Shown here: positions 8,263 to 15,132 of the stretch, one piece after another | Layout: each line of letters starts with the position of its first letter | How positions within the stretch are numbered: position 1 is the stretch's first letter | From: Stenotrophomonas maltophilia | GTDB taxonomy: Bacteria; Pseudomonadota; Gammaproteobacteria; Xanthomonadales; Xanthomonadaceae | DNA: 64,000 nucleotides | Assembly (NCBI RefSeq): GCF_003205835.1 | Contig: NZ_CP029773.1 | Span: 714,501 to 778,500 of the forward strand | Reading direction: 5' to 3' | The notes under the pieces: generated by a model | Databases searched by the model: none | The model's input: only the letters and a program-made list of their open reading frames with translations | Told to the model about the DNA's origin: nothing | Translations under genes and position numbers: made by a program

Positions 8263-8694
8263 CTAGCCCAGGCTCTGCCAGGCTTGGCGGGTCCCCGCGG
8301 CGAAGGCCAGCCCCAGGCCCAGGCAGACCAGCGAACTGACCACCCAGAAGCGCGTGCCGTTGTACCCCGGTCGGAACAGCGCCAGGCCGAAGCCCATCAT
8401 GGCGCGCAGCAACAGCAGCGCGGCAATGCCTGGCAGGACCAGGCGGCTGGCCGGCAACGGCGCATGCCAGCCGGCAGCAGCCAGCGCGTACAGCGCCCAG
8501 GCAACCAGCAGGGCGGTGATGCCGGCGGTCATCAGCGGCGGCCACCAGTGGCCGGCGTGGGCCAACCGGACCATGCGCGGGCCGGCGCCGAAACGCTCGT
8601 ACCAGGGCGCGCCGAAGGCGATGCAGCCAATGTGCAGCAGGGCCGCGATGGCACTGCCGGCGGCCGCGATCAGCAGCCAGGGGAATCCGTCCAT
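8263..8694 (-). CDS. DUF3995-type small membrane protein
   Basis: The 143-residue protein has four predicted transmembrane helices: PWLLIAAAGSAIAALLHIGC, a central segment from WWPPLMTAGITALLVAWALYA, LVLPGIAALLLLRAMMGFGL and WVVSSLVCLGLGLAFAAG. The pattern, with WYERFGAGPRM after the first helix, fits the DUF3995 family, whose function is unknown. The start MDGFPWLL is preferred to an upstream Met because the upstream residues are polar and unlike the family. The gene follows the LysR gene by 81 bp on the same strand and could be co-transcribed with it. Confidence 0.7.
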   Translation of the reverse strand: MDGFPWLLIAAAGSAIAALLHIGCIAFGAPWYERFGAGPRMVRLAHAGHWWPPLMTAGITALLVAWALYALAAAGWHAPLPASRLVLPGIAALLLLRAMMGFGLALFRPGYNGTRFWVVSSLVCLGLGLAFAAGTRQAWQSLG

Positions 8695-8775
8695 GTCCTG
8701 CCCACGCAGAGAAGCTGCGCGGATGGTGGGCGAGGACCGGGATGCGGGCAATGCGACAAGCGGTCGCAGCCGGGA

Positions 8776-9693
8776 TCAGCGCGGCGGATCGATCCGCAGT
8801 CCTGAACCGAGACGGTCCAACGCCACATCCACGCGTGGCAGCCGTTGCCGGCCCTGTGGCCACAACAGGCGCAGGGGCAGGCCGCGGCAGTCCAGCGCCG
8901 GCAGGATCGACACAAGGCTGCCGCGCGCCAGCGCATCATCGACCAGCCAGGAGGCCAGCTGGGCGATGCCAAAGCCGGCCTCGACCGCCGCGACCTGCGC
9001 TTCGGCACTGCCGACCACCAGCCGCGCGCGGGCCTGCAGCGGCGTGCTACGCCGTCCAGCATCCGCCACCTGCCACGGTCCGATGCTGCCGTCGGCACGG
9101 CCGAACAGTACGCCGTCATGGTCGGTCAGTTCGGCCGCGGACGTCGGCAGGCCATGCTGCTGCAGATAGGCCGGGGACGCGCAGAAGCGCAGGCATTCGT
9201 AGCCGAGCAGGCGGCTGCCCAGGGTGGCCGGCAGCGGCTCCGGTCCACCGATGCGCACGGCCAGGTCGATGCCGTCCTCGGTCAGGTCGATGAAGCGGTC
9301 GCTGAAGGTCACCTGTGGCCGCAGCTGCGGAAACGCGTCGGCCAGCTGCAGCAGCAACGGCCAGACTTTCAGGCGCCCGAAGGTGGCCGGTGCATCCACG
9401 CGCAGGCGCCCCACGGGCGCATCGGCATGCGCAGCCAGCACCGATTCGGCATCGGCCAGCTCACCCAGCACGCGCACGCAGGTGCGGTAGAAGCCCTCAC
9501 CGGCTTCGGTCAGGCGAAGGCGGCGGGTGCTGCGTTCAAACAACCGCGCTCCCAGTCGCGCCTCCAGCCGAGCAATGGTCTTGCCCACCGCCGAGCTGGT
9601 CAGGTGCAGGCGCTCGGCGGCCGCAGTGAAGCTGCCGGCATCGGCGGTGGCGACGAAGGCCTCGATGCCGCGCAGGCGCTCGGTGGGAAGCAT
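8776..9693 (-). CDS. LysR-family transcriptional regulator
   Basis: This 305-residue LysR regulator has an N-terminal winged helix (LRGIEAFVATADAGSFTAAAERLHLTSSAVGKTIARLE, about residues 5-42) and a C-terminal periplasmic-binding-like effector domain (about 90-300). The start MLPTERLRG is the family position; the upstream extension runs through the MFS start region and is rejected. It is divergent from an MFS exporter gene with 93 bp between the starts. This is the classic arrangement in which the LysR protein controls the transporter and itself. It belongs to the subgroup with a short DNA-binding helix (SSAVGKTIARLEARLGARLFER) common in Xanthomonadaceae. The effector is unknown. Confidence 0.88.
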   Translation of the reverse strand: MLPTERLRGIEAFVATADAGSFTAAAERLHLTSSAVGKTIARLEARLGARLFERSTRRLRLTEAGEGFYRTCVRVLGELADAESVLAAHADAPVGRLRVDAPATFGRLKVWPLLLQLADAFPQLRPQVTFSDRFIDLTEDGIDLAVRIGGPEPLPATLGSRLLGYECLRFCASPAYLQQHGLPTSAAELTDHDGVLFGRADGSIGPWQVADAGRRSTPLQARARLVVGSAEAQVAAVEAGFGIAQLASWLVDDALARGSLVSILPALDCRGLPLRLLWPQGRQRLPRVDVALDRLGSGLRIDPPR

Positions 9694-9786
9694 GGGGGAA
9701 ATCCAGTCCGGAATCGATGGAAAACATAGCAGTAATCGGAACCTGGGGAGGAAATAGGCTGGCGGCCCCTGTTCTGATGCCCGCTC

Positions 9787-10968
9787 ATGTCCTCCCTCGA
9801 TTCCGCCGTGGCCACTGTCCACGCAAACGCTCGCGCACGTCTTTCGGTCGTCCTGCTGGCGGTGTCCGCCTTCGTCATCGTCACCACCGAATTCCTGATC
9901 GTTGGCCTGTTGCCGGCACTGGCACGCGACCTTGGTATTGGCATTGCGCGCGCCGGACAACTGGTCACCCTGTTCGCGTTCACCGTGATGCTGGCCGGGC
10001 CACCCTTGACCGCGCTGCTGTCACACGTCAGCCGGCGCCGCCTGTTCGTGGTCATCCTGCTGTTGTTCGCGGCGTCCAACGCGCTGGCCGCGATGGCCAC
10101 GCAGCCATGGCTGCTGGCGCTGGCGCGGGTGCTGCCGGCACTGGCGCTGCCGGTGTTCTGGGGCACGGCCAGTGAGACTGCTGCGCAGCTGGCCCCTGCA
10201 GGGCAGGGCGGTCGTGCGGTCGCGCGGGTCTACCTGGGCATCACCGCCGCAATGCTGTTCGGTATCCCACTGGGTACGTTGGCCGCCGACGCCCTCGGTT
10301 GGCGCGGCAGCTTCTGGCTGTTGGCGGCATTGTCACTGTTGATGGCCGGCGCATTGGCGACATGGATGCCGGACACTGAGGCCGGACCGCGTCGCGCGCT
10401 GGGCGAACAGGCACGTATGCTGCGGCAGCCGCCATTGCTGGGCCATGTGCTGCTGTCGGTGCTGGTATTCACCGCGATGTTTGCGGCCTACACCTATCTG
10501 GCCGATGTACTGGAGCGGCTGATGCAGGTACCGGCGGCACAGGTGGGCTGGTGGCTGATGGGCTTCGGGGCCGTCGGGCTGATCGGCAATGCACTGGGCG
10601 GGCGCTGGGTCGATCGTGCGCCGCTGGGCGCAACGCTGGTGTTCTGCGCGGTGCTGGCGCTGGGCATTCTGGCCAGTGTCGGGATGGCCGGCCACGGCAC
10701 GTTCGTGCTCATCGCGCTGGCTTCGTGGGGCGTGGCGCATACCGCGTTGTTCCCGTTGTGCCAGGTGCGGGTGATGCGTGCGGCGCCACGGGCGCAGGCG
10801 CTGGCGGGAACCTTGAATGTGTCTGCGGCCAACGCCGGAATCGGCCTGGGCGCGCTGCTCGGCGGCGGTGCGATCGAACGCTGGGGCCTGGACACGCTGG
10901 GCGTGGTGGCTGCTGCCGTGGCGTTGCTGGCGATTGCAGCGGGGCTGCTGTTGCGGCGCTGGCAGTAG
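9787..10968 (+). CDS. MFS transporter, DHA1 (AraJ/YdhP-like) exporter
   Basis: The 393-residue protein has 12 predicted transmembrane helices and the motif FVIVTTEFLIVGLLPALARDLGI in helix 1, typical of DHA1 exporters related to AraJ, YdhP and sugar/arabinose efflux proteins. A degenerate motif A (LLSHVSRRRLFVVIL) lies between helices 2 and 3. It is likely a proton-coupled exporter of small molecules or drugs, with unknown substrate. It is divergent from a LysR gene that is probably its regulator. Its TAG stop (10966-10968) is the last three bases of the GTAG head of a SMAG-like repeat. Confidence 0.85.
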   Translation: MSSLDSAVATVHANARARLSVVLLAVSAFVIVTTEFLIVGLLPALARDLGIGIARAGQLVTLFAFTVMLAGPPLTALLSHVSRRRLFVVILLLFAASNALAAMATQPWLLALARVLPALALPVFWGTASETAAQLAPAGQGGRAVARVYLGITAAMLFGIPLGTLAADALGWRGSFWLLAALSLLMAGALATWMPDTEAGPRRALGEQARMLRQPPLLGHVLLSVLVFTAMFAAYTYLADVLERLMQVPAAQVGWWLMGFGAVGLIGNALGGRWVDRAPLGATLVFCAVLALGILASVGMAGHGTFVLIALASWGVAHTALFPLCQVRVMRAAPRAQALAGTLNVSAANAGIGLGALLGGGAIERWGLDTLGVVAAAVALLAIAAGLLLRRWQ

Positions 10969-10987
10969 ATCCGCGCCGCGCGCGGAC
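10965..10987 (+). repeat. SMAG-like repeat at MFS stop codon
   Basis: GTAG is followed by the GC-rich palindrome ATCCGCGCCGCGCGCGGA. The TAG of its head is the stop of the upstream MFS gene. Confidence 0.65.
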
Positions 10988-10999
10988 CGCCCATGAAAA

Positions 11000-11025
11000 A
11001 GCCCGGGCATCTGCATGCCCGGGCT
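11000..11025 (-). terminator. Rho-independent terminator of nupC-rbsK
   Basis: An 11-bp perfect stem, AGCCCGGGCAT paired with ATGCCCGGGCT, has a 4-nt loop. On the minus strand it is followed by TTTTTC, in the direction of rbsK transcription. Confidence 0.85.
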
Positions 11026-11030
11026 CGCTC

Positions 11031-11053
11031 ATCCACGCATGGCGTGGATCTAC
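11031..11053 (-). repeat. SMAG repeat overlapping the rbsK stop
   Basis: On the minus strand GTAGATCCACGCCATGCGTG begins at 11053. Its GTAG (11053-11050) contains the TAG stop of rbsK. Confidence 0.85.
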
Positions 11054-12015
11054 TTCACTTCCACGTCGGCCGGGGTGAAGCGCGGCATTGCCGCAGCGGC
11101 GCCTTCCTTCTCGGTCGAACGACCGGCGAACTGGTTGGCGAAGCGCACGTGGCGGGCGAACGGGGCGTCGGCCACCTGCGCCAGCGACGCGGCCAGCGCA
11201 CCGTTGAAGGCGTCACCGGCACCGGTGGTGTCGATCGCCTGCACCTGTTCGGCGCCTACGCGGTAGTACGGCTGGGTATCGCCGCGCAGGTTCTCATCGG
11301 CATGCGACACGAACACGCCCACCGAACCCAGGGTCACCACCACGGTGCCGTTGCCGACCAGCTTGCGGCACAGCGCGTGCAGGCTGGCACCATCCAGCGC
11401 GGCGACGTCATTGGCATCCACGCGCTCACCGACATGGCGGCCGAGCAGGGCTGCGAACTCGGTTTCGTTCGGGGTGATCACATCGGCCAGCTTGAGCAGG
11501 CCGATGGTCGAAGGGGCGTCGGCCGGTGCGGTGTTGAGCACGGTGGTGACGCCGGCCTCGCGGGCCGTGGCCAGCGCCGCTTCAATGGTCTGCACCGGCG
11601 ATTCCAGCTGCACCAGCACCACCTTGGCGCCGGTCAGCAGGCCCTGCTGCTGTTGCAGGAAGTCCGTGCTGAGCGCGGCGTTGGCACCCGGGCCGATCAC
11701 GATGGTGTTGCGGCCACGGGCATCGACGTAGATGCCGGCGGTGCCGGTCGGCTCGCTGGTGGCCTCGGCGATCAGCGCGAAACCATCCTGCGCGGCCAGC
11801 TCGCGGGCGGTGCTGCCACCGGCGTCATCGCCCAGCGCACACACGAAGTGGGTGTCGGCGCCTGCGCGGCACGCTGCCACGGCCTGGTTGAAGCCCTTGC
11901 CACCGGGGCCGGTGCTGTAGCGGCCGGCAATGGTCGCACCCGGTGCCGGCAGCGACTCGCACCGCCACACGTGATCGACATTGAAGGAACCGACGACAAC
12001 GACACTGCTGCTCAT
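11050..12015 (-). CDS. rbsK: Ribokinase (PfkB-family sugar kinase)
   Basis: The 321-residue product is a PfkB carbohydrate kinase with the N-terminal VVVVGSFNVDHV, the sugar-binding GGKGFNQAVAACRAGAD near residue 40, the ITPNETEF box near 185, and the anion-hole/catalytic signature DTTGAGDAFNGAL near 260. The spacing is that of ribokinase, which phosphorylates D-ribose at O5 for entry into the pentose phosphate pathway. It lies 25 bp behind the nucleoside transporter gene on the same strand, so the two likely form one unit that imports nucleosides and salvages their ribose. The SMAG repeat at the 3' end supplies the stop codon, and a strong terminator follows. Confidence 0.9.
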   Translation of the reverse strand: MSSSVVVVGSFNVDHVWRCESLPAPGATIAGRYSTGPGGKGFNQAVAACRAGADTHFVCALGDDAGGSTARELAAQDGFALIAEATSEPTGTAGIYVDARGRNTIVIGPGANAALSTDFLQQQQGLLTGAKVVLVQLESPVQTIEAALATAREAGVTTVLNTAPADAPSTIGLLKLADVITPNETEFAALLGRHVGERVDANDVAALDGASLHALCRKLVGNGTVVVTLGSVGVFVSHADENLRGDTQPYYRVGAEQVQAIDTTGAGDAFNGALAASLAQVADAPFARHVRFANQFAGRSTEKEGAAAAMPRFTPADVEVK

Positions 12016-12040
12016 AGGGAATCTTTTCTCAACCAAGGGT

Positions 12041-13339
12041 TCAACTGAAGTGCGTCAGCACGCCGGCGATGGTCGCCGTCATGAAGGTGGCAATGGTACC
12101 GCCCAACACCGCGCGCAGGCCGAACTTGGCCAGATCGTGGCGACGTTCCGGGGCCAGGCCGCCGATGCCGCCGATCTGGATCGCGATCGAGCTGAAGTTG
12201 GCGAAGCCGCACAGCGCGTAGGTGGCGATCAGGCGGCCCTCCTCGGACAGGCTCACGCCCGCGATCTGGCCGTTCACGATCTGCGACAGCTCGGTGTAGG
12301 CCACGAACTCGTTGATCACGACCTTCTGGCCGATCAGCGAACCGACGGTGGTGGCATCGGCCCACGGCGTACCGATCACCCAGGCGATCGGGGCCAGCAC
12401 GTAGCCGAAGATGGTCGACAGGTTGGTCGGCTTGCCGATGGCAGCGGCCAGGCCGGTCACATCGCCGATCCAGGTCAGCGGGGCATTCAGCAGCGCGATC
12501 AGGGCGATGAAGGCCAGCAGCATCGCACCGATGTTCAGCGCCAGCTTCAGGCCGTCACCGGCGCCGGCGGCGGCCGCGTCGATGATGTTGCTGGAGGTCT
12601 TCTCGACTTCCATCTTCACCGTGCCGCGGGTAAGCGGGGTGCCGGTTTCCGGGATCAGCAGCTTGGCCACGACCAGGGTGGCCGGGGCTGCCATGATGCT
12701 GGCCGCCAGCAGGTGCTTGGCGTAGAACGCCTGCTGCGCCGGGTCGCCACCGCCGAGCATGCCCACGTAGGCCGCCAGCACGCCGCCGGCGATGTGGGCC
12801 ATGCCGCCGATCATCATGGTCAGCAGCTCGGACTGGGTCATCTTGGCGATGTACGGGCGCACGGTCAGCGGCGCCTCGGTCTGGCCGATGAAGACGCTGG
12901 CGCAGACGCTGGTGGTTTCAGCACCGGACACGCGCATCACCTTGGTGATCGACCAGGCCATCACGCGCACGATGCCCTGCATGACGTTGAGGTGGTACAT
13001 CACCCCCATCAGCGCAGAGAAGAAGATGATGGTCGGCAACACCTGGAAGGCGAAGATGAAGCCGTAGTTCTTGGTGTCCATCAACGAGCCGAAGATGAAG
13101 CCCGAGCCCTCGTTGACGTAGCTGAGGATCTTGACGAAGCCCTTGCCCAGTGCGTCGAACACGTCGCGTCCGCCCGGGACCAGGATCACCAGCGCCGCGA
13201 AGGCGATCTGCAGGGTGATACCGGTGGCAACCAGCTTCCAGTCAACCGCGCGCTTGTTATTGGAAAACAACCAGGTGATGCCGATCAGCACCGCCAACCC
13301 GAACAGGCCGAAGCCGATCCTGCCCAAACCTTCGACCAT
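12041..13339 (-). CDS. nupC: Concentrative nucleoside transporter (NupC/CNT family)
   Basis: The 432-residue inner-membrane protein has the CNT signatures: the N-terminal GLFGLAVLIGITWLFS helix, FAFQVLPTIIFFSALMGVMYH near residue 100, VCASVFIGQTEAPLTVRPYI near 155-170 (the QTEAP nucleoside/cation site), and the C-terminal GFANFSSIAIQIGGIGGL. The family imports nucleosides coupled to sodium or protons. The start at 13339 gives MVEGLGRIGFG, a usual CNT N-terminus. It is the first gene of a two-gene unit with rbsK, which would use the ribose released from imported nucleosides. The 193-bp region upstream is shared with a divergent aldo/keto reductase. Confidence 0.92.
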   Translation of the reverse strand: MVEGLGRIGFGLFGLAVLIGITWLFSNNKRAVDWKLVATGITLQIAFAALVILVPGGRDVFDALGKGFVKILSYVNEGSGFIFGSLMDTKNYGFIFAFQVLPTIIFFSALMGVMYHLNVMQGIVRVMAWSITKVMRVSGAETTSVCASVFIGQTEAPLTVRPYIAKMTQSELLTMMIGGMAHIAGGVLAAYVGMLGGGDPAQQAFYAKHLLAASIMAAPATLVVAKLLIPETGTPLTRGTVKMEVEKTSSNIIDAAAAGAGDGLKLALNIGAMLLAFIALIALLNAPLTWIGDVTGLAAAIGKPTNLSTIFGYVLAPIAWVIGTPWADATTVGSLIGQKVVINEFVAYTELSQIVNGQIAGVSLSEEGRLIATYALCGFANFSSIAIQIGGIGGLAPERRHDLAKFGLRAVLGGTIATFMTATIAGVLTHFS

Positions 13340-13532
13340 GTGAGTGACTCCCCTGGGGCGTCGCGAAAAACGGGAAGCCTAGTGCAGGGCAGGGGCCGGG
13401 GCAAGAAAAAGCAGCGTGCGCGCGGCCATCGGTACCGATCAGGCCAGCAACGGCAAGGGCTTGCGCGCGGCGGGGGCAGGTAGAATGGGGTTCGATCCCG
13501 GCCCGGATGCGGGCCCGCAGCAGGAGATTTGC

Positions 13533-14504
13533 ATGCAATACCGTCGCCTGGGCTCCACCGGCCTGCCGATTTCCGCCCTGTCCTTCGGCGCCTGGGTGAC
13601 CTTCGGTGACCAGATCCCGCGCGACGAGGCCCGCAACCTGGTGGCCGCCGCCTGGGATCATGGCGTCAACTTCTTCGACAACGCCGAGGGCTATGCCAAT
13701 GGCCGCGCCGAACAGGTGATGGGGGACGTGATCACCGACCTGCGCTTGCCGCGCGACGGTTTCTGCGTGTCCAGCAAGGTGTTCTTCGGCAGTGCCAAGG
13801 ACCCTCGGCCCACCCAGCGCGGGCTGTCGCGCAAGCACGTGACTGATGCCTGCCATGCCGCGCTCAAGCGTCTGCGGGTGGACTACCTGGACCTTTATTA
13901 TTGCCACCGCCCGGATCCGGACGCGCCGATCGCCGAGACCGTGCATGCCATGGACACCCTGGTGCGGCAGGGCAAGATCCTCTACTGGGGCACCTCGGAG
14001 TGGTCGGCGGCGCAGATCCAGCAGGCGCTGGACATCGCCGAGGCGCGCAACCTGCAGGGCCCGTCGATGGAGCAGCCGCAGTACAACCTGCTGCACCGCG
14101 AACGGGTGGAGGTGGAGTACGCACCGCTGTATGCCGGCGCTGGCCTGGGCACCACCATCTTCTCGCCGCTCGCCTCGGGCCTGCTCACTGGCAAGTACGA
14201 CCAGGGCATCCCGGTTGATGCCCGGCTGGGTCGCGAAGGCATGGAGTGGCTGCACGCGCTGGTGCTGGGTGACGACACCGAGGCCCGCCTGGGCCAGGTG
14301 CGGCGCTTCAGCGAGGTGGCACGCGCGCTGGGTCATGCCCCGGCTACCCTGGCCATCGCCTGGTGCCTGCGCAACCCGAATGTCTCCAGCGTGATCCTCG
14401 GCGCCAGCCGGGTCAGCCAGCTGCTGCAGAACCTGCAGGCATTGGACGTGCTGGAGCAGGTCGACGCGGCCGGCTGGGCCCAGGTCGAAGCCGTCTTCGC
14501 CTGA
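13533..14504 (+). CDS. Aldo/keto reductase, potassium-channel beta-subunit-like
   Basis: The 323-residue TIM-barrel reductase starts MQYRRLGSTGLPISALSFGAW. It contains the AKR catalytic tetrad in context: Asp/Tyr in FFDNAEGYANGRAE near residues 48-61, Lys in SSKVFFG near 80, and His in YYCHRPDPD near 125. The NADPH-binding end is NVSSVILGASRVSQLLQNL. The order and length resemble the Shaker beta-subunit-like AKR clade (YghZ/KCNAB-type), which reduces aldehydes and ketones. The start has a good ribosome-binding site (CAGGAGA, 8 nt upstream). A longer upstream frame is rejected. SMAG repeats follow the stop. The physiological substrate is unknown. Confidence 0.88.
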   Translation: MQYRRLGSTGLPISALSFGAWVTFGDQIPRDEARNLVAAAWDHGVNFFDNAEGYANGRAEQVMGDVITDLRLPRDGFCVSSKVFFGSAKDPRPTQRGLSRKHVTDACHAALKRLRVDYLDLYYCHRPDPDAPIAETVHAMDTLVRQGKILYWGTSEWSAAQIQQALDIAEARNLQGPSMEQPQYNLLHRERVEVEYAPLYAGAGLGTTIFSPLASGLLTGKYDQGIPVDARLGREGMEWLHALVLGDDTEARLGQVRRFSEVARALGHAPATLAIAWCLRNPNVSSVILGASRVSQLLQNLQALDVLEQVDAAGWAQVEAVFA

Positions 14505-14513
14505 CAACCCTTT

Positions 14514-14642
14514 GGAGAGTCGAGCCACGCTCGACTCCAGGTTGGTCGGGCCTTTGTAGAGTCGAGCCATGCTCGACTCCGCACGTAGCGCGGGCATTTC
14601 CAGGCGACGGCGCGAGAGCAGTCGAGCGTGGCTCGACTCTAC
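14514..14642. repeat. Cluster of three SMAG repeats
   Basis: The copies are at 14514-14537 (head changed to GGAG), 14556-14579 (GTAG head) and 14619-14642 (inverted, ends CTAC). All share GAGTCGAGC(C)..GCTCGACTC palindromes. The cluster separates the reductase gene from the heme promoter region. Confidence 0.82.
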
Positions 14643-14667
14643 AGAAGCCGTGTGCCCCCATCTTTCA

Positions 14668-14682
14668 ATAGATGAAATCTAT
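14668..14682. promoter_or_regulatory. OxyR-like palindrome upstream of hemP
   Basis: ATAGATGAAATCTAT fits the OxyR half-motif ATAGNTNNNANCTAT at all defined positions. It differs at only two of 15 positions from the palindrome upstream of ahpC in this window (59414-59428). It lies about 50 bp upstream of the proposed hemP -35. Binding is inferred from similarity only. Confidence 0.45.
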
Positions 14683-14730
14683 AGAATTTCAGAATTCGAT
14701 CATTAATCTCATCAATGAAATTGAGAATGG

Positions 14731-14759
14731 TTGTTGATTGTTAACTGAGAATCATTATC
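14731..14759 (+). promoter_or_regulatory. hemP promoter with overlapping Fur box
   Basis: A -35 TTGTTG (14731-14736) and -10 ATTATC (14754-14759) are spaced by 17 bp. A Fur box at 14741-14759 (TTAACTGAGAATCATTATC) matches the 19-bp consensus at 14 positions and covers the -10. Iron-Fur would therefore block RNA polymerase. The region is strikingly AT-rich compared with its surroundings. Confidence 0.72.
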
Positions 14760-14787
14760 ATTTAACTCGTCCCTCGCACGAGTCCAG

Positions 14788-14988
14788 ATGCTCATGAATG
14801 CTCAACCTGTACTGCTGCGCCCCGAAACGCTGACCCTCCGCGATCGCCCGGTCCGCGTCGTTCCGCCGGAAGAGGTCATCGACAGCGAAGCCCTGCTCAA
14901 GGGCCGTCGTGAAATCCTGATCCAGCACGGCGACCGCTTCTATCGCCTGCGGCACACCAGCAACGACAAGCTGATCCTGACCAAGTAA
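14788..14988 (+). CDS. hemP: Hemin uptake protein HemP
   Basis: This small 66-residue protein ends in the HemP signature: a stretch RREILIQHGDRFYRLRHTSN, then KLILTK. HemP family members are short cytoplasmic proteins that head heme-uptake operons. In Burkholderia, HemP is reported to be needed for activation of the heme receptor gene. A second ATG at 14794 would shorten the N-terminus by two residues and cannot be excluded. The Fur box just upstream, with the TonB heme receptor 144 bp downstream on the same strand, supports an iron-starvation role. The first half of the protein is poorly conserved in this family. Confidence 0.9.
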   Translation: MLMNAQPVLLRPETLTLRDRPVRVVPPEEVIDSEALLKGRREILIQHGDRFYRLRHTSNDKLILTK

Positions 14989-14997
14989 TCGCGGTCT

Positions 14998-15048
14998 GGT
15001 CGCCCGCCTCCCTCCCTCCTGCCGGCAGCGCCGACAGGGTGGGCGACC
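14998..15048 (+). repeat. Stem-loop between hemP and the heme receptor gene
   Basis: GGTCGCCC (14998-15005) pairs with GGGCGACC (15041-15048). An inner stem-loop lies around CTGCCGGCAG. There is no U-run, so it is not a simple terminator. It could act as a processing or attenuation site that separates hemP levels from those of the receptor. Confidence 0.5.
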
Positions 15049-15132
15049 CGTCCGCTCCCGCTCTCTCCCCCTCGGTCTACCGCGTGCACCTTCCAGGTGT
15101 GCCGGTAACCGGGGGTTCCCCTGCCTGACCGA

